The notes below the pieces were generated by a model, which saw nothing but the letters and a program-made list of their open reading frames with translations, was not told the origin of the DNA and ran no database searches. Positions 15,928-24,494 of a stretch of 24,494 bases of DNA are shown in pieces (within the stretch, counting starts at the first letter, position 1; each line of letters begins with the position of its first letter). Source of the stretch: Avisuccinivibrio sp964424565 (lineage in GTDB: Bacteria; Pseudomonadota; Gammaproteobacteria; Enterobacterales; Succinivibrionaceae); the NCBI GenBank assembly GCA_964424565.1, contig CAYRIZ010000030.1, positions 1 to 24,494 of the forward strand, read 5' to 3'. The position numbers and the translations under genes are program-made.

Positions 15928-17112
15928 TTAGTCGATGATCTTGGAAACCACACCGGCACCTACGGTACGGCCGCCTTCACGAATGGCGAAACGCTCGCCC
16001 TCGGCCATGGCCACCGGGTGGATTAAGGATACGATCATCTTGGTGTTGTCACCAGGCATTACCATCTCCACGCCTTCCTCAAGCTCAATGGTGCCGGTAA
16101 TGTCAGTGGTGCGGAAGAAGAACTGCGGACGATAGCCCTTGAAGAAAGGAGTGTGACGGCCGCCTTCATCCTTGCTCAGTACGTATACACCACCCTCGAA
16201 CTTGGTGTGCGGGGTAATGGAACCCGGAGCAGCCAGAACCTGACCACGCTCCACATCCTCACGCTTGGTGCCGCGCAGCAGCACGCCGACGTTGTCGCCA
16301 GCCTGACCCTGGTCAAGCAGCTTGCGGAACATTTCAACACCGGTTACCACGGTCTTGTTGGTCGGACGGATACCGACGATTTCAACTTCGTCGCCTACCT
16401 TAACAATACCGCGCTCTACACGACCGGTCACCACAGTACCACGGCCGGAGATGGAGAAAATGTCCTCAATAGGCAGCAGGAACGGGTGGTCGATGTCACG
16501 CATCGGGTCAGGAATGTAGGTGTCCAGAGTGTCAGCCAGCTCCAGAATCTTCTCTTCCCACTCAGGCTCGCCATTCAGGGCGCACAGAGCAGAGCCGCGG
16601 ATGACCGGAGTGTCATCACCAGGGAACTCGTACTGATTGAGCAGGTCACGTACGTCCATCTCAACCAGCTCCAGCAGCTCCTCGTCGTCCACCATGTCGC
16701 ACTTGTTCAGGAACACGATGATGTAAGGTACACCTACCTGACGGGCCAGCAGAATGTGCTCACGGGTCTGAGGCATAGGACCATCAGTGGCAGCCACCAC
16801 CAGAATGGCACCGTCCATCTGAGCAGCACCGGTAATCATGTTCTTCACATAGTCAGCGTGACCCGGGCAGTCAACGTGGGCATAGTGACGCTTTTCAGTG
16901 TCGTACTCAACGTGAGCGGAATTGATGGTAATACCACGGGCCTTCTCTTCCGGGGCCTTGTCGATTTCATCAAAAGCCAGGGCGGCACCGCCGAACTTGG
17001 CTGACAGCACTTTGGTCATAGCTGCAGTCAGAGTGGTCTTGCCATGGTCAACGTGACCGATGGTGCCTACGTTTACGTGTACCTTGGTACGCTCAAACTT
17101 TTCCTTTGCCAT
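15928..17112 (-). CDS. tuf: Elongation factor Tu
   Basis: EF-Tu is the GTPase that delivers aminoacyl-tRNA to the ribosome. The 394-residue product begins MAKEKFERTKVHVNVGTIGH and has the P-loop GHVDHGKTT (about 18-26), RGITINSAHVEYDT, the switch II DCPGHADY, and NKCDMVDD. The C-terminal barrels are complete and the length is standard. An upstream in-frame start adds 11 residues, but the ATG at 17112 matches every known EF-Tu start and has AAGGAAA upstream. It is the last gene of the str operon, after fusA, with a strong terminator beyond. A second tuf copy may exist elsewhere; this window cannot show it. Confidence 0.98.
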   Translation of the reverse strand: MAKEKFERTKVHVNVGTIGHVDHGKTTLTAAMTKVLSAKFGGAALAFDEIDKAPEEKARGITINSAHVEYDTEKRHYAHVDCPGHADYVKNMITGAAQMDGAILVVAATDGPMPQTREHILLARQVGVPYIIVFLNKCDMVDDEELLELVEMDVRDLLNQYEFPGDDTPVIRGSALCALNGEPEWEEKILELADTLDTYIPDPMRDIDHPFLLPIEDIFSISGRGTVVTGRVERGIVKVGDEVEIVGIRPTNKTVVTGVEMFRKLLDQGQAGDNVGVLLRGTKREDVERGQVLAAPGSITPHTKFEGGVYVLSKDEGGRHTPFFKGYRPQFFFRTTDITGTIELEEGVEMVMPGDNTKMIVSLIHPVAMAEGERFAIREGGRTVGAGVVSKIID

Positions 17113-17132
17113 GTTATCTATTTCCTTCAGCA

Positions 17133-17168
17133 GGCGCAGCCTCAATATCCATAACCATAAGCTGCGCC
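17133..17168 (-). other. Inverted repeat in the fusA-tuf gap
   Basis: A perfect 8-bp inverted repeat GGCGCAGC/GCTGCGCC (17168-17133, 20-base loop) fills most of the 66-base gap between fusA and tuf. No T tract follows, so it is not a terminator. It could be an RNA processing or stabilising hairpin that separates the tuf message from the operon transcript. The function is not known. Confidence 0.6.
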
Positions 17169-17178
17169 AAATTAAAAG

Positions 17179-19281
<2,103 letters not shown>

Positions 19282-19299
19282 TTTAATAAACCTCTCTGA

Positions 19300-19770
19300 T
19301 TACCAGCGGAAGTGAGCAAAGGCCTTGTTGGCCTCGGCCATGCGGTGAACGTCTTCACGCTTCTTCACTGCAGAGCCTTTGTTTTCAGCGGCATCCATCA
19401 TTTCGCCGGCCAGGCGCAGAGCCATGGTCTTTTCATGGCGGGAACGGGCAGCATCCACCAGCCAGCGCATGGCCAGGGCATTGCCGCGGGCAGGACGTAC
19501 TTCAACCGGAACCTGATAAGTGGAACCGCCCACACGGCGGGACTTCACTTCTACAGCTGGACGAATATGCTCAAGGGCTTCCTCGAACAGGGCGAGGTGC
19601 TCCTTGCCGCTCTTCTGAGAAATGGTATCTAAAGCGCCGTAGACAATGCTTTCAGCGACGGACTTCTTGCCGTCAAGCATTACGACATTAATGAACTTTG
19701 CTAAGAGCTCTGAACCGAACTTGGGATCAGGCAGAATTTTGCGCTGACCGACAACACGACGTCTTGGCAT
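19300..19770 (-). CDS. rpsG: 30S ribosomal protein S7
   Basis: S7 binds the 3' major domain of 16S rRNA and starts head assembly. The product has 156 residues, the normal length. MPRRRVVGQRKILPDPKFGS, the RRVGGSTYQVPVEVRP block and ALRLAGEMMDAAENKGSAVKKRE are typical. ATG at 19770 with GAGG eight bases upstream. It follows rpsL after a 92-base gap. In E. coli the rpsL-rpsG gap is the S7 autoregulatory site, and its length here is similar, but I cannot verify the structure. The stop is 18 bases before the fusA start. Confidence 0.98.
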   Translation of the reverse strand: MPRRRVVGQRKILPDPKFGSELLAKFINVVMLDGKKSVAESIVYGALDTISQKSGKEHLALFEEALEHIRPAVEVKSRRVGGSTYQVPVEVRPARGNALAMRWLVDAARSRHEKTMALRLAGEMMDAAENKGSAVKKREDVHRMAEANKAFAHFRW

Positions 19771-19862
19771 TGAAAAATCCTCGTAACTTCAGGGTTATCC
19801 AAAACTAATAAATTAATCTGGGCACTAAAATTTGTTTGGCCTTACTCTGCGGGGATGTCCGA

Positions 19863-20237
19863 TTAAGCCTTAGGCTTCTTGACACCGTACAGAGAACGAC
19901 CCTGCTTGCGATCCTTAACGCCGGCGCAGTCCAGGGTTCCGCGGATGGTGTGGTAACGCACACCAGGGAGGTCCTTGACACGACCGCCTCTGATCAGCAC
20001 AACAGAGTGCTCCTGCAGATTGTGACCGACACCGCCGATGTAGGAAGTAACTTCAAAACCATTGGTCAGGCGGACACGACATACTTTACGCATAGCCGAG
20101 TTCGGCTTCTTAGGCGTAACAGTGTAAACGCGGGTGCAGACGCCGCGCTTCTGAGGGCAGGCTTCCAAGGCCGGAACCTTGTTCTTGGAAACCACCTTTA
20201 CGCGGGGCTTGCGCACCAGCTGATTAATAGTAGCCAT
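19863..20237 (-). CDS. rpsL: 30S ribosomal protein S12
   Basis: S12 lies at the decoding centre and affects accuracy and streptomycin response. The 124-residue protein has the family's normal length and motifs: MATINQLVRKPR, TPKKPNSAMRK, GEVTSYIGG-like EVTSYIGGVGHNLQEHS and RGTLDCAGVKDRKQGRS. Lys43 and Lys88, whose replacement gives streptomycin resistance, are both Lys here, so no such change is visible. The ATG at 20237 with AGGAG nine bases upstream is the true start; a longer frame would prepend 51 unrelated residues. It is the first gene of the str operon. Confidence 0.98.
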   Translation of the reverse strand: MATINQLVRKPRVKVVSKNKVPALEACPQKRGVCTRVYTVTPKKPNSAMRKVCRVRLTNGFEVTSYIGGVGHNLQEHSVVLIRGGRVKDLPGVRYHTIRGTLDCAGVKDRKQGRSLYGVKKPKA

Positions 20238-20256
20238 TAAATAAAATCTCCTGTTG

Positions 20257-20336
20257 GTCCAATTCTTTGGACAGACTTTACTCTTCCCATATATTTGGGA
20301 GCACCATATTCTAAAGCAAGAGTCACGTGAGATCAA
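20257..20336 (-). promoter_or_regulatory. str operon promoter and leader hairpins
   Basis: On the minus strand TTGATC (20336-20331), a 17-base spacer and TAGAAT (20313-20308) give a good sigma-70 promoter, about 95 bases before rpsL. The predicted leader starts near 20301 and contains two short stems: TCCCA/TGGGA (20300-20285) and GTCCAA/TTGGAC (20272-20257, 4-base loop), the latter ending just before the rpsL Shine-Dalgarno. Confidence 0.75.
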
Positions 20337-20527
20337 TTGATGATTCTGAAAAATACGGGGAAAATTGGCCGTCACTGCGGCGTGTGGCAAGGTGATCGGG
20401 ATTACACTTCTGGTACACTCCCAAACGGGCTCCCGGCCGCGGCAGATTTACCTTTTTAAAGTCTGTGTGGAGACTGTCTGCGCTGCTGAAAACAAAGAGA
20501 CAAAATACAGGGATACAGGGGACGATC

Positions 20528-21463
20528 ATGGAATTTGACAATCAGAGCCAAATCAGGCTGTACAGCCTGCTGCAGCCGCTGCAGAACGACTGTTTTCAGC
20601 TGGCGGAGGACAGCCGGGATACCGCAGGCCGCGCTCCGGCGCTGGAGATCTGTGCCGCCGGCGGGCACTTTTATTTAAAAGCTCTTGATTTTGCCTGCCT
20701 CCACAGCCTGCCGGCCTTTGCCGACAGCAAAACGCCGCTGCAGGATCTGGAGCCTGAGCTGAAGCTGGCAGGGCTGGAGATTTTACTCAGCGGGCCGCTG
20801 CAGCAGCTTGGTGACCTGTTGGGCTGCAGCATCAGAGTGGTCAGTTATCAGCCGGACTTTCAGGCCAGCCCGGCTCAGCCGTACTGGGGCTTTAAACTCA
20901 AATTAGGCGACAGCCTGGTGCCGCTGCGGCTTTTTGCCCAGGCTCAGGCCGCCGTGCAGATCCTGCTGACTCTGACCGAGCCTTTTTCTGCCCGGGAGAC
21001 TGCGGCGGCAGGAGATCATTTACCGCTGCAGCTTTCCGTAATCCTCGGGAGCATGCTGCTTTCCCAGGACGAGCTGAAGGCGCTGCAGGCAGGCGACACC
21101 CTGGTGCCTGATGAATGCAGCCTGCAGCTGGAGGCCGGCGCTCTCCGCGCCCGGGCTGAACTGCAGGACGGAGCAGTGCGGCTGCGTGAGCAATTCCAAA
21201 GCCGCAGTCAGGGCAGAGCAACCGCCGCCGGCTCTGATATAACCACCCCTGATGCCAGACAGCTTGAGGTAGTGTTTGAGCTGGAGCGCCAGGACATCAC
21301 CCGGGAGCAGCTCACAGCCCTGCAGCCGGGCAGCATACTGCCGCTAAACAGCCAGTTAAAACAGGTTTCCCTGCTGCATGAAGGCAGGAAAATTGCCGCA
21401 GGACGGCTGCTTAAAACAGGTGACGCTTTTGCCGTGCAGCTGACCGCACTGTGCCCTGATTGA
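20528..21463 (+). CDS. SctQ-like type III secretion C-ring protein with two SpoA domains
   Basis: The 311-residue product looks like SctQ (YscQ/HrcQ/SpaO), the cytoplasmic sorting-platform protein of type III secretion systems. It has an N-terminal domain of about 160 residues. A first SpoA domain covers about 165-220 (LPLQLSVILGSMLLSQDELKAL then LQAGDTLV). A second covers about 245-309: LEVVFELERQDITREQLTAL, LQPGSILPLN, EGRKIAAGRLLKTGD. Both show the Leu-x-x-Leu ... Gly-Asp/Ser-x-Leu pattern of SpoA folds. Flagellar FliM/FliN are possible relatives, but two SpoA domains in one chain favour SctQ. ATG at 20528 has AGGGGAC about six bases upstream. It is divergent from rpsL, and no other secretion gene is in the window. 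I leave the symbol blank because the system is not visible. Confidence 0.75.
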   Translation: MEFDNQSQIRLYSLLQPLQNDCFQLAEDSRDTAGRAPALEICAAGGHFYLKALDFACLHSLPAFADSKTPLQDLEPELKLAGLEILLSGPLQQLGDLLGCSIRVVSYQPDFQASPAQPYWGFKLKLGDSLVPLRLFAQAQAAVQILLTLTEPFSARETAAAGDHLPLQLSVILGSMLLSQDELKALQAGDTLVPDECSLQLEAGALRARAELQDGAVRLREQFQSRSQGRATAAGSDITTPDARQLEVVFELERQDITREQLTALQPGSILPLNSQLKQVSLLHEGRKIAAGRLLKTGDAFAVQLTALCPD

Positions 21464-21512
21464 TGCCTTCTTTTCCTGCAGTTTGCCTGCTATCATCCCG
21501 CCGGCCGGAGAT

Positions 21513-21541
21513 TTGACAAAAGCCTGAAAAAAGGGCAGATT
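21513..21541 (+). promoter_or_regulatory. Weak candidate promoter for the MATE gene
   Basis: TTGACA (21513-21518) is followed 17 bases later by CAGATT, which keeps only three consensus -10 positions. It lies about 120 bases before the transporter gene, in the 195-base gap after the SctQ-like gene. Confidence 0.3.
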
Positions 21542-21658
21542 GCACGGCATTTTGGAGGTATCAGGGAGCCTCGCAGACAGCATCAGCATCCCTTGTGAAT
21601 TTCTTTTCTGCAATCAAAGGAGCGCCGCGCGTCCCTGGACGGCAGGCGTAGTGGGAAC

Positions 21659-23152
21659 ATGACCGGAGAGGAACTGTTAGCTCAAATCCGCAGCCGCGGC
21701 AGATTTACCTTCAGGCAGGAACTGCTGCTCATCATCAAGCTGGCCGCCCCGTCCATCATGGCGCAGCTCTCCACCATTATGATGTTTTACATAGATGCTG
21801 CCATGGTGGGCAGTCTGGGTGCCTCCGCCTCGGCTGCAGTAGGCCTGGTCTCCTCTTCAGTGTGGGTGATGAGCGGGCTGTGCTCCGCCAATGCCATGGG
21901 TTTTGCCGTGCAGGCAGCCCAGCTCATCGGGGCCAATGATGCCGCCGGCGCCCGCCGGGTGATGCGCCAGTCCTATGCCGTCACCTTAGGGGCGGCCTCT
22001 GTGCTGGCAGTCATAGGCGTGCTGATCAGCCCGCATCTGCCGTACTGGCTGGGAGGCGCGGAGGAAATCTGCCATGACGCCTTCTTATATTTCATGGTCC
22101 TGGCCGCCGCCCTGCCGCTGCAGCAGCTTAATTTCCTGTCCGGAGCCATGCTGCGCTGCTCAGGCAACATGAAGGTACCGAGCCTGCTCAATATCATGAT
22201 GTGCATACTCGATGTGATCTTCAATTTCCTGTTTATCTTCCCCACCGGGGAAGTGGAGCTCGGACCTTTCAGCTTCATCATGCCTGGACTGGGCATGGGG
22301 GTACAGGGAGCCGCCCTGGGCACGGTGGCAGCTATGTTTTGTACCTGCGCGGCCATGACCTGGCAGGCCGCCTTCCGGTCCAAAATGCTCAACCTGCGCC
22401 AGGACAGCGGCACCTTCAGGCCTACGGGGGCAGTGGTGCTCCGGGCCCTGAAGATTTCCCTGCCCATGGCCGGGCAGCACCTGGCCATCTCGCTGGCGCA
22501 GATAGTCACCACCGTGATTGTGGCTCCGCTGGGCATTGCCTCCATAGCCGCCCACTCCTTTGGCATAACCATAGAAAGCCTGTGCTATATGCCGGGCATA
22601 GGTTTTTCCGAGGCGGCCACTACCCTGGTGGGTCAGAGCATAGGAGCCAAAAGACCCAAGCTGGCGCTGAGCTTTGCCCGCATCACCGTAGCCCTGGGCA
22701 TGATAGCCATGGGCGCCGGCGGCGTGGTGATGTATGTGTGCTCACCTTATCTTATGACCATGATGACTCCGGATCTGGCTGTACAGCAGCTGGCGGTGAG
22801 TGTACTGCGCATTGAGGCTTTTGCCGAACCGCTTTATGCCGCCTCCATTGTGGCCTACGGTGTGTTTGTGGGAGCAGGCGACACGCTGATCCCCTCGGTA
22901 ATCAATTTCTTTTCCATGTGGGCGCTGCGTCTGACCGCAGCGGCCCTGCTGGCGCCGCATTTTGGTCTCCGCGGAGTCTGGATTGCCATGGCTGTGGAAT
23001 TATCTCTGCGCGGGATAATGTTTCTCGTCAGACTGCAGCGGGGCGGCTGGCTGAAAAAGCACGATTTCTCCCGTCCGGCCGCAGCTGCGGAGCCATCCGC
23101 CGCCACAGACGGCACCTGCCCAAAACAGCCGCCGCAGGAGAAAAAAGCATAA
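21659..23152 (+). CDS. MATE family efflux transporter
   Basis: The product has 497 residues and about 12 membrane spans in two related halves, the layout of MATE (NorM/DinF-like) exporters that pump cationic drugs or metabolites out using Na+ or H+ gradients. PSIMAQLSTIMMFYIDAAMVG (about 31-51) is the typical first-helix MATE stretch, and the second half has ALKISLPMAGQHLAISL followed by GFSEAATTLVGQSIGAKRP, matching the family's repeated VGQ-x-x-GA element. The substrate cannot be read from sequence. The C-terminal tail (about 460-497) is hydrophilic and Ala/Pro/Lys-rich. The ATG at 21659 has only a weak Shine-Dalgarno (GTGGGA three bases away), so the start is fairly, not fully, certain. 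Confidence 0.9.
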   Translation: MTGEELLAQIRSRGRFTFRQELLLIIKLAAPSIMAQLSTIMMFYIDAAMVGSLGASASAAVGLVSSSVWVMSGLCSANAMGFAVQAAQLIGANDAAGARRVMRQSYAVTLGAASVLAVIGVLISPHLPYWLGGAEEICHDAFLYFMVLAAALPLQQLNFLSGAMLRCSGNMKVPSLLNIMMCILDVIFNFLFIFPTGEVELGPFSFIMPGLGMGVQGAALGTVAAMFCTCAAMTWQAAFRSKMLNLRQDSGTFRPTGAVVLRALKISLPMAGQHLAISLAQIVTTVIVAPLGIASIAAHSFGITIESLCYMPGIGFSEAATTLVGQSIGAKRPKLALSFARITVALGMIAMGAGGVVMYVCSPYLMTMMTPDLAVQQLAVSVLRIEAFAEPLYAASIVAYGVFVGAGDTLIPSVINFFSMWALRLTAAALLAPHFGLRGVWIAMAVELSLRGIMFLVRLQRGGWLKKHDFSRPAAAAEPSAATDGTCPKQPPQEKKA

Positions 23153-23249
23153 GCCTGGTATCTTTTGCTATTTGCAGGATCTCTGCTGTGCTGTAGCATT
23201 AGGCGCAACCAAAAACCAAGGGCGGCAGCAACCGCCATGAGAGAAAATT

Positions 23250-24095
23250 ATGCTGGAAATTCGTGACAAGGATTTTTATGGCGAGAGGCCGCTGTTCAAC
23301 CATCATCAGGTGCGCCTCGACCAGGTACGCATTCATGAAGGCGAAAGCGCCTTAAAGGAATGCTCGAATATTGAAGCGGTAAACTGCACCTTTGAGGGAC
23401 GCTATCCCTTTTGGCACAACAAGCACAGCCGCATCATCAACAGCACCCTGACTGCAGAATGCCGGGCTCCGCTGTGGTATGACAGCGATATAGTAATGCA
23501 TAAGGTATACAGCACCGCCCCCAAGATGCTGCGCGAGGTGGACGGTATAGAGATCACCGATTCCAATTTCCCCGATGCCCAGGAACTGCTGTGGAAATGC
23601 CGCAACATCAAGATCAGCAACAGCAGCATCAGCAATGCCGACTATATTTTCTTCAACAGCTCCAATATAGAGCTGGATCACTTCACCCTGCAGGGCAAGT
23701 ACACCTTTCAGTACTGCAGCAATATACGCATCAGCAACAGCGTGCTCAACACCAAGGATGCCTTCTGGGAAAGCCGCGACATAGTGATCACTGACTCTGA
23801 GGTCAGAGGAGAATATCTGGCCTGGCACAGTCACAATCTCACCCTGATCCGCTGCCATATCACCGGCACGCAGCCTCTGTGCTATGCCCACAACCTGAAA
23901 CTGATTGACTGCACCTTTGATCCCGATGCCGATCTGGCCTTTGAATACAGTGAAGTAGAGGCTGTGATCCAAAGCCCGATCACCTCAGTGAAAAACCCGC
24001 TGACCGGCTTTATCAAAGCCAGGAGCTTTGGGGAAATCATCCTGGATGAAAATCAAAAAGAGCCGCATGACTGCGTGATCAGCACCCTGGATTAA
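23250..24095 (+). CDS. DUF3737 family right-handed beta-helix protein
   Basis: The 281-residue product is made of about ten short rungs of 19-21 residues (for example NIKISNSSISNADYIFFNSS, then NIELDHFTLQGKYTFQYCS, then NIRISNSVLNTKDAFWESR). Regular Asn/Ile/Ser positions show a parallel beta-helix. It has no signal peptide, so it is probably cytoplasmic. The opening MLEIRDKDFYGERPLF and overall length match DUF3737 proteins, which I know only as uncharacterised proteins of host-associated bacteria. GAGAGA lies a few bases before the ATG. The 97-base gap after the MATE gene has no clear terminator, so co-transcription is possible. Function unknown. Confidence 0.85.
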   Translation: MLEIRDKDFYGERPLFNHHQVRLDQVRIHEGESALKECSNIEAVNCTFEGRYPFWHNKHSRIINSTLTAECRAPLWYDSDIVMHKVYSTAPKMLREVDGIEITDSNFPDAQELLWKCRNIKISNSSISNADYIFFNSSNIELDHFTLQGKYTFQYCSNIRISNSVLNTKDAFWESRDIVITDSEVRGEYLAWHSHNLTLIRCHITGTQPLCYAHNLKLIDCTFDPDADLAFEYSEVEAVIQSPITSVKNPLTGFIKARSFGEIILDENQKEPHDCVISTLD

Positions 24096-24112
24096 ATCCC
24101 CCCTGACTGCCC

Positions 24113-24141
24113 TGCGGCGGCAGAGATTATTCCCTGCCGCC
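24113..24141 (+). terminator. Possible terminator hairpin after the DUF3737 gene
   Basis: TGCGGCGGCAG pairs with CTGCCGCC-CGCA (one bulged base, loop about 10) starting 18 bases after the stop. There is no T tract after it, so it may be a processing or Rho-assisted hairpin instead. Confidence 0.45.
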
Positions 24142-24494
24142 CGCACTCCTCGCTCCCAACCCAATAACCCCCTGTCCTGTCTGTTTTACTGCCTTTACTT
24201 ACTTCTCCATCCCCTGTCCTGGGTCAGGCAGCCGGTAGCCCCGTATCCTCTCCTCACAAGCCCGATCTGCGGCAGGAAAACCGCTGTCAGCAGATATTTA
24301 TTTTGTTGGAAATAACCCAAGGCTAACTGTCTGTAAAATGCAGGATGCAGCACAGTAATAATTCGCATATATGAATTTCACGAATGTGAATTATTCCTGC
24401 AAAGCAATTCATACTTCTTAAATTTAAAACTTTATGCTGAGGTCCTTCTCAGAATTTTGTTGATGACCCTTTTTGCAGCTCAATCTGACTTTTG
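24142..24494. other. Gene-free right end with an AT-rich dyad
   Basis: No gene is supported. The first half is C/T-rich. At 24357-24395 an inverted repeat has 12-base arms matching at 11 positions (AATAATTCGCAT versus ATGTGAATTATT), with a smaller perfect dyad inside it (TTCAC-GAAT-GTGAA, 24377-24390). It could be an operator or hairpin for a gene to the right. Confidence 0.4.

Overview
The window looks like a gammaproteobacterial chromosome. Three things point there: a Braun-type lipoprotein (Lpp), a contiguous recC-recB-recD operon, and an rRNA operon leader that closely resembles the Escherichia coli rrn leader. The rpsL-rpsG-fusA-tuf order and the heptose phosphatase GmhB (LPS core) fit. 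I cannot fix the genus. A gut-type lineage such as Succinivibrionaceae is only a guess. I see no insertion sequence, prophage, tRNA or CRISPR array.

Layout, left to right. Bases 1-160, minus strand: the promoter and antitermination leader of an rRNA operon whose 16S gene lies just beyond the left edge. Bases 252-10415, minus: recC, recB and recD, translationally coupled. RecB carries a striking block of six 15-residue tandem repeats that begins at its catalytic-histidine motif. Bases 10741-11131, minus: lpp with its own promoter and terminator. Bases 11215-13365, minus: a likely operon glnB - transglycosylase-like lipoprotein - gmhB - a second lipoprotein. Bases 13900-15060, minus: glpX (class II fructose-1,6-bisphosphatase) with a terminator and a leader inverted repeat. 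Bases 15267-15796, plus: two small overlapping genes (a membrane protein and a possible exported peptide). Bases 15841-20336, minus: the str operon rpsL-rpsG-fusA-tuf with a good sigma-70 promoter and a strong terminator. fusA apparently starts with TTG. Bases 20528-24095, plus: an orphan type III secretion C-ring protein (SctQ-like, two SpoA domains), a MATE efflux transporter and a DUF3737 beta-helix protein. The last 350 bases hold an AT-rich dyad but no gene.

How the genes fit together. Most of the window is housekeeping: DNA double-strand-break repair (RecBCD), translation (S12, S7, EF-G, EF-Tu and the rRNA leader), nitrogen signalling (PII), gluconeogenesis (GlpX) and envelope maintenance (Lpp, two lipoproteins, GmhB). 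The least expected items are the RecB repeat expansion and the lone SctQ-like gene beside the str operon.
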